DNA from: Glaciozyma antarctica PI12
Taxonomy: Eukaryota > Basidiomycota > Microbotryomycetes > Kriegeriales > Camptobasidiaceae
NCBI GenBank assembly: GCA_002917775.1
Contig: KZ627158.1
Span: 592,578-656,577 of the forward strand
Length of the DNA stretch: 64,000 bases
Direction of reading: 5' to 3'
Below the pieces are notes generated by a model that had not been told where the DNA came from, did not search any database, and was given only the letters and a program-made list of their open reading frames with translations. The translations under genes were made by a program, and so were the position numbers. Below are positions 23,883 through 35,013 of this stretch, piece by piece. Position 1 is the first letter of the stretch; each line of letters starts with the position of its first letter.

Positions 23883-25879
23883 ATGGGACTCCTCCAGCAC
23901 GCCGTTCTCCCCGTCGCGCTAGCCTTCGCTCTCGGCCTCGCCATCGCCCCCCACCTCCCTCATCCAGAGCGCAAGCCGACGTCAAAGCCGCCGGACCTCC
24001 CCGCCGCTCTCGTCGCTCTCCACGCCGCCTTCCCCTCCTCCCAGCTCTCCATCGATGCAGCTACACTGAGCGAATTCGGCACCTCAGCAGGGACGTTCAA
24101 CCCGCCCACCCCAGCGTCTATCGTAGTGCACGCCGAGAGCACAGCAGACGTCGTCAAGGTCGTCCGTATCGCTACGACGTACCACATCGTCCTCATCCCC
24201 GTCGGCGGTCGAACGAGCCTCGAAGGGCAGTTCCTCCCTCCGACATGCTGCGATGGACCCGCTCAAGATAAAGATAACGAGGCGCACCGAATCCGCCCTA
24301 CGATCCACCTCTCCCTCGCTAGGATGGACAAGATCTATCAGGTGTACCCGACGGACTTTCAGGCGGTCGTTGGGCCGGGAGTAGGGTGGCAGAGTCTTAA
24401 TGAGGCGCTGGTGGAGAGGAAGCTTATGTTTCCTGTGGATCCGGGACCGGGGGCGCATTTTGGGGGGATGGTGGGAGTCGGAGGGTCGGGGACGAATACT
24501 GGTGAGTTCGTTGTGAGGAGGAGCGAAGGAGATGCTGATGCTGGGACGCAGTTGGTTACGGAACGATGCGAGGAGAGTGGATCCTCGGGATGGAGGTGGT
24601 CTTGATGAATGGAGAGGTGATTCGGACTCGAGGCTCAAGTCGTGCCCGCAAGAGCTCGACAGGCTGGGATATCGGACGACTCCTGATGGGATCTGAAGGA
24701 ACTCTAGGCGTGCGTTCACTCCCTCGCTCCTCAAGCTCCTCCTAACCCACTCTCGAAAACGCAGATCATCACAGAGCTCACCGTCCGCCTCACCCCCGTC
24801 CTCCCTCTCAAAGTCGCTCTCACCTCCTTCCCCACCGTCTCCCACGCCGTCACCGCAGTCGTCTCCATCCTCTCCGCCGGTCTCTCCCCGACCTCGCTCG
24901 AGCTACTCGACGGGACCAGTATTCGCGGATTGAACCTCTCGCAGATCCTGCCTGAGCCGCTCGATGAGCGACCGACGGTGCTTATGCGGTTCTCGAGTCC
25001 GCTGGAGAGCGTATTGCGGAGCTCGTTGGATCGCGTGAGGGAGATTGTGGCGGTGAATGAGGGGGCGGAATTGAGGGTTGCGAAGGATGAGGCGGAGAAT
25101 GAGCTGCTGTGGAAAGCTCGCAAGGTGCGTTCTCCCTCGCTCCTTTTCTGCGGTGGAAGCTGATCTAACATCGTTGTGATAGAACCAATTCTGGAGTCAG
25201 CAACTGCTGATTGGGGAAGGGTGCCGAACTCTGGTACGCTCGTCTTGCTCAGGAAGTTGCGCACTGCTCACTCCTTCTCTCCACAGATTACCGATGTCTG
25301 CGTACCCATCAGTCGGTTCGTCCTTCTCACTCGTATAAACTGTGCAGGCAAGCTGATCATACCTTTAGCCTGGCAGAGTTTGTGGATCGCAGCGAAGTCG
25401 ACGTTGCGAAATCGGGACTTCTGGCTCCCATCGTCGCTCACATCGGTACGTCTGTCTATTTGGCGCATCGCAGAGCCTCTCTCACGATGTTCCGCAGGCG
25501 ACGGTAACGTTCATCGCGCGATCCTATACAAGCCCAAACCAGGTACGACGACTGCCCCACCCGAAGTCGCTGCCCTCGCATCATCGCTCTCAACCCTCGC
25601 GATCGAGCTCGAAGGAACCTGCGCTGGTTCGTTCTTCCCCACCGTCTCTTGCGAGCTTGAATGACGATTCCCGCAGGCGAACATGGAATCGGGTCGACGA
25701 AGCGGCAGTACCTCGAGCGAGAGCTGGGCGCCGGAACGCTCGATGTGATGCGGCGAATCAAGGAAGAGCTGGACCCACTTGGGCTTCTTAATCCTGGTAA
25801 GCTGGACTTGCTCGTCGTTGTCGGTCATAGAGCTGACGAAGGACCCTTCGCAGGGAAGATCTTGTTCGAGCGGAAATAG
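23883..25879 (+). CDS. DLD: FAD-linked D-lactate dehydrogenase (cytochrome-type)
   Basis: Oxidises D-lactate to pyruvate, passing electrons to cytochrome c in mitochondria. The N-terminus (MGLLQHAVLPVALAFALGLA) is hydrophobic and could be a membrane anchor or targeting segment. The FAD-binding PCMH fold is shown by STADVVKVVRIATTYHIVLI, then PVGGRTSLEGQ, GPGVGWQSLNEAL and FPVDPGPGAHFGGMVGVGGS, closing in GSEGTLG. The C-terminal oxidase domain has LLIGEGCRTL, GDGNVHRAILYKPK and the metal/substrate loop GEHGIGSTKRQYL, ending LGLLNPGKILFERK. About seven short introns are needed and each restores conserved sequence, for example CA-GEHGIG across 25626-25677. Glycolate or 2-hydroxyglutarate dehydrogenases are close relatives, so the substrate is inferred. 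Confidence 0.87.
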
Positions 25880-26360
25880 TTCCTTCTCGAGTGTGTGGTC
25901 TCGCTGCTTTCTTCTCTGCGTGGGTGTTGCTCTCGCTTCTTTTGCACGTCTAGCGAGGTGGATTCAGCTGTCCAAAGTTGAGGCCTTGAGGAGATGAGGA
26001 CGGAGTGAGTCGAGATTCGCTGGCTCGAAACCTTTCGTTGTTTTCTTTCTGCTTTAGCCTCTCCTCTCCCGCTTCTCTCGAGTGTATTTTAGACTCGTCG
26101 CTTGACTGTCTTCCTCTCCAGAGACGAGAGAAGAAGAAAAGCGAAGGACAGTGTGAAATTTCGATTAAGTTATGTAAAAGTTGTGAAACTGGCTTTCGCT
26201 CCGCTGTCCCCTCGAAGTTTGGAGTTGAACTCTCTCACCCAAGTTCTCCTTCTCTGACTCGGAACAGCGAACTCGAGGTACGAAACATCCTCCAGAGCAC
26301 CACCCGAGGACTCAACCTAACCATCGGCTCAAACAGGCACCTCCCACCTCTCGGCCCATC
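25880..26360. other. Intergenic: DLD 3' end and MSL5 leader
   Basis: About 480 bases. Near the right end CTAACC followed by CAG at about 26319-26337 looks like the end of a 5'-UTR intron of the branchpoint-binding protein gene. An AT-richer stretch lies at 26150-26190. No gene or RNA is supported. Confidence 0.4.
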
Positions 26361-28601
26361 ATGTGGCAGCGACAGAACACCCGCCAAAGCGGTTCAAACG
26401 AAGCTCCTCTAGGAGGTCAACGACGATGGGGAGGAGACGATCGAGGAACTCCCGGCGGTCCCCCTCCTCCGCCTCCCCCGCCTAGCGGAGGAGGGTACGG
26501 TAGAGATGAGCGAGACAGTCGAGGAGGAGGAGGAGGAGGGGGAGGACAAGGAGGATACCGCGATGACTCGCGCGGTGGCTACGGTGGAGGAACGCCCGCT
26601 GGAGCTCGTGGGGGGTACGGTGGAGGAGGAGACGATCGTGGGAGGAGCGGCTACGACTCTCGCAGCGGAGGAGGAGACTCGCGCGATTCTAGGGATTCGC
26701 GTGGCGGAGGAGGTGGAGGGTACGACTCTCGAGGCCCTCCTCCTCCTCCCCCCAGCGGTGGCGGTGGACGTTATGACGATCGACGCGGACCTCCTCCTCC
26801 CCCGCCTTCGCAGCCCACGTCCGCGTGGGGAGCTCCCGCGCCTTACGGACAGCAAGCTGCGCCTGCGCCGAGCGCGCTCGATGCTCTTGGTGGAGAGAGG
26901 AAGAGGAAGAGTCGTTGGGGAAACGAGAAGGCCGAGGTGGGAGGAATGCCCACTGCCATCACGGGTGGCGTTGCTGGCAAGGACCTCGAGAGCTACGCAG
27001 GTACGTTCTTTTCGCTTCTCCCTCGCCTTTGAGTTCTCTACTCACACTTTGGTCCCTCCACAGTCCAACTCCGCCTCGACGAGATCTCTCGCGCTCTTCG
27101 CTCCGGCCTCGTCGTCCCTCCCGATGGCGCGCGCTCTCCCTCCCCTCCCCCGACCTACGACTCTCACGGACGTCGAACCAACACGCGCGAAGTCCGTTAC
27201 CGCAAGCGCCTCGAAGACGAGCGTATGCGTCTCGTCGACCGCCAGATGAAGTCGGATCCCGACTTCCGCCCTCCGACCGAGTACCTCATGGCCAAGCGCC
27301 AGAACGGCGGTCGCCCGCAGGACAAGGTCTACATCCCCGTCAAGGAGTTCCCCGAGATCAACTTCTTCGGTCTCCTCGTCGGTCCTCGTGGCAACTCGCT
27401 CAAGAAGATGGAGAGGGAGAGCGGAGCCAAGATTAGCATTCGCGGCAAAGGCAGTGTCAAGGAGGGCAAGGGACGACCTGGAGGAGGATTCGAGGACGAC
27501 GAGAACGACGAGTTGCATTGCTTGGTCACTGGCGACAGCGAGGAGAAGGTTCAGAAGTGCGTCAAGCTCATCAACGGTGTCATCGAGATCGTACGTTCCC
27601 CCTTTTCGCCTTCTCCCGCCGTGAGCTTCGGACTGACCCTATCTTCGCGCAGGCCGCCTCCGTTCCCGAAGGACAGAACGACCACAAGCGCAACCAGCTT
27701 CGAGAGCTCGCTCAGCTCAACGGAACCCTTCGCGACGACGAGAACCAGGTCTGCCAGAACTGCGGAGGTACGTTCTCTCTCGCTGCGCCTACTCATCGAA
27801 CTGCAGTCGCTGATGGTCTCCTTCGCAGGTATCGGACATCGCAAGTACGACTGCCCCGAGCAGAAGAACTGGACCGCAGGGATTATCTGTCGCACCTGCG
27901 GCGGGGCTGGTCATATGGCGAGGTGCGTTCCCCTCTACACCCTCTACATCTTGCAGCTCCTGACTGTCTCTCGCAGGGATTGCACTCAACGACGACCCGG
28001 CTTCGGTGGACCTCCCGGCGCCCAAGGCGCCCAAGGCTTCGCCCCTCCAGGCGCTCCTATTGACCAGGCGCGCGCACAGCAGTTCGATTCCGAGTACGCA
28101 TCTCTCATGGCTGAGCTCGGCGAGACTTCCGCCACCGCTCCCGTCGCGGGAGCTCCTGGTGCGCCGGCGGGGCAAGCGGCGCCGTGGAACGGGGGAGCTG
28201 AGATGGCTGGACCGCCGCTCGACGAGAACGGGGAGAAGATCCCTCCGTGGAGGCTTCCTCAGAACTGGTACGTTCCTTCTCGCTTCGTTCTGCCTTTCTT
28301 TCGAGGCTGACGCGTGAGAACGCAGGAACCCGCCTCAGGCGCAAGGAGGTAACTTTAACCGAGGCGGACCTTCTGCTCCTCAACCTCAGCACGCGGCGTA
28401 CACTGGACAGAGCGCTGGCTACTCCTACTTCGGTCCTCCCGCTACTGGATGTACGTCCCTCCTCCTCGCCGTTTCGAACTTATCGCTGACGATCATTTCT
28501 TCGCAGACGGCATGCCTGGCGCACCTCCGATGATGCAGCAGCAGCAGCAGCAGTTCCCCGTCGGCGGTTACCCGCAGCAGCAGCAGTACCCACAAGCGTA
28601 G
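26361..28601 (+). CDS. MSL5: Branchpoint-binding protein (BBP/SF1)
   Basis: Binds the intron branch site in the early spliceosome (commitment complex) together with Mud2/U2AF65. An unusual N-terminal extension of about 180 residues is made of Gly/Arg/Asp and poly-Pro repeats. The canonical parts follow: the [11 protein letters not shown]2AF-binding (ULM-like) motif, the helix-hairpin region ([20 protein letters not shown]), the KH/QUA2 domain with [20 protein letters not shown], and two CCHC zinc knuckles (CQNCGG..GHRKYDC and [14 protein letters not shown]). The C-terminus is Pro/Gln-rich, ending QQQQYPQA. At least six introns interrupt it, including one inside the first knuckle. In most fungi the long disordered part is C-terminal, so the extended N-terminus is unusual. 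Confidence 0.92.
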
Positions 28602-28869
28602 AATGGACGACACCTAACCTCCACCCCTTCCCGCTTTCGACGTACTCCCCAGTTCTTACTTACCCACTCACCCCCACCCTCCCCCCTCCTCCCAAAAATC
28701 TGTATACTGACAACGCGACTAACGCTTCGATTTGAGCTTGCGAGACGAGCGTGCGAGCGAGAGAGTTGCCGATTCGAACGAGTTCGACTCGACCCTTTAC
28801 TCGAAGGTGTTTCGCTTTCTCGCTCTCGCCTTCTCGTTCTCTTCGAAGCAGATGCGTATGTGCTTAAGA

Positions 28870-30678
28870 TTACCGCCATGAGCTACCTTGCTCTCCCTCC
28901 GCTCGCCTCCTCACCTCCGCACTCCGCTCAACCCTCGCCCCCACCCCCGTTTTAACCTCCTTAACCATCCTCATCCCCTCGCTCTCTCCAGGCGGGTCAA
29001 ACAGCCCACCCGACGACACCTCGCTCACCGGAACGCCCCCGATCTTCGCTCCCTCCTTCCTCGTCTCTCCCATCCCATTCCGACCCGCCTCCCCCAACCC
29101 ACTCCGACCATTCTCGACCTCCCGATACTGAGCGGCCCACTTGGAGTTGGCGAGAGGTGGTGCGGAGGGGAGTGGGGCGCCTCGAGTTGGCATAGCGGCG
29201 GTCCAGGATTTCGGTCGAGGGCGATACATGACTGCTGGATCGAGGTGATCGATATCGAAGATGGGTTCAGGGACTTGGTGCCCTTCATCTCGGAGGATCC
29301 GCTCGAGCGTACTATCCGCCAGCACGCCTCGCCACTCGCTTCCTATCCCGGTTTGGATATCGGAAGTGACGTCCTTGGTTTGGACGATCAGGCTCGGCTC
29401 GATGGAGAAGGAGTAGAGGGCGTTGCGGCCGACGAGAGCTGCGACGGCCGTGTCGACGGCGCCTTGGTAGGCGATCCAGGGGTCCGAGAGGGCGGAGAGG
29501 AAGCGCGAGTAGCCGAGGCGAGAGAGGGCGTAGCCGTGGAGGCAGCGGGGGCGAGTGGATTGGTGGAGGTTGGGGTGGAGGTAGGCGGGTTCTGTGGAGG
29601 AGGCGTGAGTGCGCTGGAGATGGAATGCAGAGAAATGGGATCGCACGTTCGTTCTCGCGACCCCAACATGTGCCCAAGAAGGCGACTTCCCAGTCCTGAG
29701 ATAGAAGAACGTCAGCATGCGTCCACAGCAGAGAGAGTGGAGAGAGCTCACGGGAGGTAGTCGTCGGTGTGCGTTCGCCCAGAGTCGCTCAATATCCCAC
29801 TCGAGATCCACATCGTCCTCAAGCACCAATGCGCTCTCGTCCCCGTTCTCCTCCATCGTCCGAGCGACCTTGACGTGGCTGAACCAAGTCGCGAGAACGG
29901 GTTCCGTGAGCTGCCTCCGCTCGTTGTCCTCGTTCGGATCGTACAGCGCCTCCGAGACGTTGAACCCAGGTGTGGGACGAAGCGTCGAAGGATTCGCCTC
30001 CAAGAGGTACGTAACCCAGTCCTTCCCTTTCCACCGCTTCTCCGTCAAAATCGGTAACCGCAAGTCCTCGACGTCCCTCCCCTCGAGCCAGACCGACTCG
30101 ATCCCTCCCCCGCCAATCGTCGACTTCTCCACCCCCCGCGCCTTGGCAATCAACTTGATCTTCTTCTTGCGCGTCTCCGCTACTCGTTCGCCAATCCAAC
30201 CCATCACGGGATCCGCCTTGTCCATCGCGTCGACAAACGTTAGCTCGAGCCCGAGCGCTCTCGCGATTTTCGACATGCGTTCTCGGCGGTCGGTACGTTT
30301 GGCGAGGGAGAGGACGTAGATGTGGGTGAAGGTGAGGGTGCGCGAGTGCTTGAAGTGCGCGGGAGAGGTCGTCTCCTCGAGGTGCTGCCGGTACGCGAGA
30401 CCGTCCTCGTCGTCCAGTCGCGCTGGCGGCTCTCCTGGCAACTCGACGTCCCAGTCCTCCTCTGAAGCCACCCGTGACTCGCCCTCGTCCGCTTCCTCGT
30501 CTTGCGAGAGGTACGGGAACTCCGTCCAAGACTTTGGCGCGCCCCAGTTGGCGGAAGCTTCGGCGAGGCGAGTTGTGGGAGAGGTCGTGTAGATGAAGAG
30601 GGCGGCGAGGAGGAGGCTAAGGATGATAATGTTCCGCTTGCTGGAGAAGACGAGTCGGAGGGGAGTGGAGGAGGCCAT
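28870..30678 (-). CDS. Family 25 (LPS-type) glycosyltransferase, type II membrane protein
   Basis: Starts MASSTPLRLVFSSKRN and then has one hydrophobic segment (IIILSLLLAALFIYT), so it should be a type II Golgi/ER membrane protein with a luminal catalytic domain. The GT25 start is THIYVLSLAKRTDRRERMSK, followed by LELTFVDAMDKADPV. The metal-binding acidic motif is LVLEDDVDLEWDIE. After two introns comes DWEVAFLGTCWG, QPAYLHPNLHQSTRPRCLHG and YALSRLGYSRFLSAL. This matches the fungal members related to bacterial LPS galactosyltransferases and collagen glycosyltransferases. The C-terminal 100 residues are low-complexity. The frame is open for 150 codons upstream of this ATG, but that part lacks protein character. 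The acceptor sugar is unknown. Confidence 0.8.
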   Translation of the reverse strand: MASSTPLRLVFSSKRNIIILSLLLAALFIYTTSPTTRLAEASANWGAPKSWTEFPYLSQDEEADEGESRVASEEDWDVELPGEPPARLDDEDGLAYRQHLEETTSPAHFKHSRTLTFTHIYVLSLAKRTDRRERMSKIARALGLELTFVDAMDKADPVMGWIGERVAETRKKKIKLIAKARGVEKSTIGGGGIESVWLEGRDVEDLRLPILTEKRWKGKDWVTYLLEANPSTLRPTPGFNVSEALYDPNEDNERRQLTEPVLATWFSHVKVARTMEENGDESALVLEDDVDLEWDIERLWANAHRRLPPVSSLHSLCCGRMLTFFYLRTGKSPSWAHVGVARTNVRSHFSAFHLQRTHASSTEPAYLHPNLHQSTRPRCLHGYALSRLGYSRFLSALSDPWIAYQGAVDTAVAALVGRNALYSFSIEPSLIVQTKDVTSDIQTGIGSEWRGVLADSTLERILRDEGHQVPEPIFDIDHLDPAVMYRPRPKSWTAAMPTRGAPLPSAPPLANSKWAAQYREVENGRSGLGEAGRNGMGETRKEGAKIGGVPVSEVSSGGLFDPPGESEGMRMVKEVKTGVGARVERSAEVRRRAEGEQGSSWR

Positions 30679-31127
30679 CCTCAGCAGTCGACGGCGGAGG
30701 GGTCCCAAGGAGGTCTGTGGTGCAACGAGATGGATCAGTACCCGCCCGTCGTTCCACTCTTGCCTACGCGAGCTCACCTTGGCGTCGTTGGCGCTCTCCG
30801 TTCGTGGCTTTGGCCCGGGTGTGAGGAGAGAGAGGGACGAGCGGCGTCGGGCTGTTGGCGCCGGCGGGAGGTAACTGGGGAGAGCCGTCGCGTCGAGTCT
30901 TGCTGGTAGGTTATCGAGAAGGTGGGAGAAAGCTTTACGGGTAGAGAAGAGAGTGAACGATGAAGGCGGACCCAGGAGAGCGTCCTCAGCGCGAAGGCGG
31001 TTGTTGATCTCTGCGCGCATACATTCTTTTCGATCCATCTCCTCTTCGCTCCTCTCTCTCTGCACCTCGATAAAGGAAACGAACGAGTGTAAACCCATGC
31101 CCTCGTTCAACCGAAAAAGGTGCTCCC
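30679..31127. other. Intergenic: glycosyltransferase promoter and bestrophin 3' end
   Basis: About 450 bases between two minus-strand genes. The minus frame upstream of the glycosyltransferase stays open by chance. I see no motif, RNA gene or repeat. Confidence 0.4.
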
Positions 31128-33279
31128 TCAAACACTAAAAACATCGACACTCTGCAGCTGCCGCTTCGACTTCTTTCCGCTCTTCTCCCTGACCTTGTCC
31201 TCGCCCAGGCTCGAAAACTCGTGGTAGTGCCTCGCCAGCATCTTGCGCAACTGCGGAACTCCCGTCCCGTCGGTCGGCGTCTCGGCGACGGGGCTGGAGA
31301 CGGCCTTGAGGATCTCGCTCGCGGTGCGCGAATCGCCGTGGAAGGGTCGGTTCAGGGGGGAGAAGACGAAGTCGTTGGGGTCGGGCTGGGGGTGGGCGAC
31401 GATCTCGCGCAGCTCTGAGCGGATGAGCTTGCAGAAGTGGTCGAGGTCGAGATCCGATTCGTCTGCGAAGGTTGATGCCTGGGTCAGGTTCGCGTCCACA
31501 CCGTTGCGGGAGAGACTGACCGAAGCCGAACGGCTGCTCGAGTTGGTTCCCTGTTGATAGCCAGTCAGGAGAGTTTGGAACGTAGCCAGAGGGGACTCAC
31601 CGAGCTCCAAGAACCCAAGGAAAACGATGGAGGCGATGCACGTCCCAACGACGCTCAGCCAGCCGAGCGTGGCGTAGATTTGGAACTGCGCGGGGGTCGT
31701 CAATGTCAATATTCTGGAGCGGTACATGAAAAGCTCGAGCACGCACCGGAAGGAAGAGCAAGTAGATGTAGACGGAGAAGCGAAGATGAGCTCGAGAAGC
31801 GAAGGGAAGCGGGGCTGCGAGCGTTCGGGTCAGCATCTGTCTCAGCAGCTTTTGAAATGTGAACGCACTCGTAAGGACACGCTCCAGAGTCGTGAAGCTC
31901 TCCTGAAGGACGCCAAGCGGCGCGAACAGCACCGACACCATTGGGCCGTCGAGAGTCTTGCGGCGCATGAGCGCGTTGATGTACCCACCTGCGACAGGTT
32001 GAGCGTTAGTGGAAGCGAAGCGAGTGGGGAAGGCGAGCGAGCTCACTCAAAAAGAGGTGGATTTCGAGCGGAACGTTGCTGTTAATGTTGTGCAGCCTGC
32101 GACGAGGGCCTTTCTGAGCGCGCATGCGACGGCCTTTGTTGTGCGTAAAGAAGCGGACGAATGGCTGCAGGATCAAAAGCAGTCAGTACGGCTTTCTGTA
32201 CGGCCGAAACGTAGGACTCACGCGGAAGATGAGGAGAGAAGGAGCGTAATGGTAGATGGTTCGGGTCGGAGGATTGTACGCAGGCAGCAGGTCGATAGTC
32301 TTTTTCGTTCCCTCGCCCTTCTCGACGTCAAAGTCGTCCGACGTCGTCGAGACGGAAGAGGACAAAGGCTGTCGCGCGCAGCACGGATCGGAAGGAAGGT
32401 ACGTCTCGCCGCTGTCGCCAGGAGTGCGCCAGAGTCCTAGGACAGCTTCCCTGCTGTTTTCGGTGACGGAAGATGGGAACGAGTACCTTTGAAAAGGGTT
32501 AGTTACGTTTGGCGAAAGCAAAGGATTTAGCGACGCACTTCGGGAGGCAGGCGCAGAGGTGGTAGAGGTCTTCGTAGAACACTCCACTCTCTCCGCGAAG
32601 ATAGTGCTGCAGCAAGTAGATTTAGCGAAGTCTTTTGAGCGAGTGACGGGGGAATGCGGACCTTTACGGACACGCCGAAAGCTTCGACGAGGTTGATGTA
32701 GGTCCGCTTCTCGAGGATACCCTTGGCCTTCTCAATCTCAAGCTACTCGGGCGCAAGGCCTGCAAGCGTCGCTGCATCGAGAGTCGTGGGCGGGAGATGG
32801 AGCCAAAAGAGGAAGGCGAGGTTGCGAGACGCGAGGGTGATGCCGGACCCTAAGAGATGGAGTCAGCAAGGGGGACGAGGTGTCTGGAAGTAAGGACGTA
32901 CAGGCCCTGCGTCCTTCCTGGTAGCGATCGTTGGCCGTGGAGGTTCCTGAGAGAGGAGGTCAGCTAGTACGACAGGGGTCCTCTGTGAGAGCGGCGACTG
33001 ACGAAGCGAGATGGCGAACGCCAGGATGGTCCCGAGGATTCCCAGCATGACTGTGTTGAGGAATACAGTCAGCTCCACTCTTCCCACGCCTCAGCTAGCC
33101 CCCAGAAGATCCCGTCACGCACTCGTGTTGACTTCAAGCGCGTACCCGGTGGTTCGCTCGACCACTGGCGGCACCACCGACACTGCGGTGAAGAAGAGGA
33201 CGCCAGAGAGGATCTCGGGCAGAACTGTGGAGGAGGCCTTCTTCCACCACGCAGGCGAGTCGGGGTGAAAGTCGGGCAT
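31128..33279 (-). CDS. Bestrophin-family anion channel with an in-frame stop (possibly a pseudogene)
   Basis: Predicted membrane chloride/bicarbonate channel of the bestrophin (UPF0187/RFP-TM) family. The protein starts MPDFHPDSPAWWKKASSTVL, then PEILSGVLFF, IMLGILGTILAFAISLR, TSTANDRYQEGRRAW, SGITLASRNLAFLFWLH and LEKRTYINLVEAFGVSVKHY, then YEDLYHLCACLP. Near the end NPFGYD-like sequence is followed by DLDLDHFCKLIRSELREIV, the family's closing block. About ten short introns are needed. At 32743-32745 a TAG lies in frame inside the exon carrying LAFLFWLHLPP, between LAGLAPE and LEIEKAKGILEKR. No GT-AG intron removes it without losing conserved residues. Everything else is intact. So this is either a recent nonsense allele, a base error or a read-through site. 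Confidence 0.78.
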
Positions 33280-33863
33280 GCTGAAAGGAGAGTGGATTCA
33301 AGGAGAGGTGGTGCGCCGAGAGGGGAAGCGGCTGGTGGGAGCTGCGAGCTTGAGGGCGTAGGTGCTGGAGTACGCGGTCGACTACTCCAGGTAGTGGGAG
33401 GAGCAAGATAGGAGACAGCGACCGTTGAAAAGAACCCTAGGAGGTCCGTGGGTCAGGCCAGTCTCGGATCGGCTTCGCACGTCGCGTGCCGTGTTGGACT
33501 TCAGCGCTGAACAGTTCTCGAGCAGCATAAGCGCAAGCCATCGGAAGCGAGAAAAGAGAACGGCAAGAAGCAGAAGAGCAAAAAACAAACGCGTCGACCT
33601 CCGCTCTTGACGTGATTTTCGGGCATCTCATCCTTCATTCCCAGCTCTTTCCTCGGGTACGAGCAAAGACTCTGCAGCAGCTTGAGAGCTGGTCAAATTT
33701 GATGACGCAACGGACAGCCGCTTTTGGTTTTCGAGGTTGCGCAGCCCACTCTCGCTCGCCTCTCACAGCCCCCAAGGCTGTTGCGAAGAAAGCGCGTAGC
33801 CTCAGGTATCGTGGTCGTATGCGAGAATAAGATAGCAATACAGGGTACAACGCTGAAAGACGC
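33280..33863. other. Intergenic: bestrophin promoter and hemerythrin-like 3' end
   Basis: About 580 bases between two minus-strand genes. Short frames only; an AT-richer segment near 33560-33620 could hold core promoter or UTR signals. No RNA gene or repeat is seen. Confidence 0.4.
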
Positions 33864-34848
33864 TCACATCGGGAGACGCCTGACTGTGGAAGAGCTGCGT
33901 CAGCTCCCCTCGAAGGGCGAGTGTCGTGCGCGACGAACCTTCTTCCAACGTGTAGTACCGGCGAAGGTTGTCTGAACGAAGAGTCTCCACTTCGGCGTCA
34001 AGATGATACATCAGCATGGGTCCGAAGCTGGAGAGCACCTGTGCGAAGAACCTGTCAGCGAGCTTCACTCTCGCTCACGGACGGGAGCCGAGCAGTACTT
34101 TGCGAAAGCTCTCAGCCGAGTAGGACTTTGGTTTCGACTTGGCAGCGTTGATATAGGCCAGATACCTGTCCAATCCTGGAAGAGAAGGAGTCAGCGCCGC
34201 CTGCGAAGCGAGCAGAGAGCGGGACGGACCCTCGTGGATCTTCTTGTGCTCTTCAGGATGATCTTCCTGGAACTCGGGCATACGCTTGGCTAGCACTGGG
34301 AAGACATACTGCTCTGCAAAGTCCTCGCACGTCAGTCCCATCCGAAGACGCGGCAATGAAGTACCCACGCACCCTCGATTCCATGGTGAGCCTGCAGATG
34401 GTGTTCGAGCTCCTCGGCGAACTTGAGGTACTCCTTCAAAGAGACGCCTTGCTTTTCGAAGCTATCTGCAAGCTGGGAGTGAAGGATCGTGAGCTTGTGG
34501 ATCTCGCAGTGGAACGTAAAAGGGGTAATGCGCACCTGCCAGATCTGCTGGAACGTCGTCCTGAACTACACAGGCTCGTCAGCTCCCAGTCATTCCCCCA
34601 TCCTTGTTCTACGAACGTACATAGCCGTGGAACCCCTCCATCCTCGTCGACATGCGATCCCAATCTCTCCGCTCCTGAGCATTCGCCGGCGGTGGTGAGA
34701 TGTGATCAGGCTTCTCTCTAAAGCTGCTCTTCCCCTTCTTCCCCTTCCCCTTCGCTCCTCCACCAACCCCAGCCCCAGCGCGAGAGGGAGTCGAAGCCGC
34801 CGCGAAAGCCGAAGCTGCTTCGTCGGGGGAAGGCGCGGAGCTGGACAT
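33864..34848 (-). CDS. Hemerythrin-like (HHE domain) protein
   Basis: Starts MSSSAPSPDEAASAFAAAST, then a Gly/Lys-rich linker (GGAKGKGKKGKSS). A four-helix HHE region follows: WDRMSTRMEGFHGYFRTTFQ, YLKFAEELEHHLQAHHGIEE, QYVFPVLAKRMPEFQ, EHKKIHEGLDRYLAY and, at the end, PMLMYHLDAEVETLRS and LRRYYTLEEVRRLPM. The HHGIEE, FP, EHKKIHEG and HLDAE positions fit the metal-ligand His/Glu pattern of hemerythrin-like proteins, which bind a di-iron centre. The function in fungi is not settled (oxygen, nitric oxide or iron handling have been proposed). Six or so short introns are needed; the one after FRK (donor GTACTG, acceptor at about 34040) restores the frame. It is head-to-head with DPH2, 165 bases apart. 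Confidence 0.77.
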
Positions 34849-35013
34849 TCGTACGAGAGCTGGGGCGCGGTGAAGAGGAAGGATCGACCTGAGAGCTGTT
34901 CGCAGGAAGGCCAGTGCTTCGTTCGGCTGATCTGGAGGGAGTTGGGACGGAGGAAGAGCCGAAGTCCGAAAAAGCAAGAGGTGCACCTCTTCGTCTCCTA
35001 CCAAGCTCTCCCG
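34849..35013. promoter_or_regulatory. Divergent promoter between the hemerythrin-like gene and DPH2
   Basis: A 165-base spacer between two start codons. No TATA-like box is evident. Confidence 0.45.

Noticed and set aside
28870-31131. Start of the glycosyltransferase at 31131
   Set aside because: The first 150 codons have no protein character; MASSTPLRLVF followed by a membrane segment is the expected type II start.
32700-32860. Alternative intron ending at the bestrophin TAG (using it as the acceptor)
   Set aside because: The only upstream donor would delete SRNLAFLFWLHLP, which is conserved in the family.
34041-34095. A 27-nt intron in the hemerythrin-like gene
   Set aside because: A 27-nt splice would fit the frame, but a normal 60-nt intron with donor GTACTG after FRK and acceptor GCACAG before VLSSFG fits as well and has a standard branch-site spacing.
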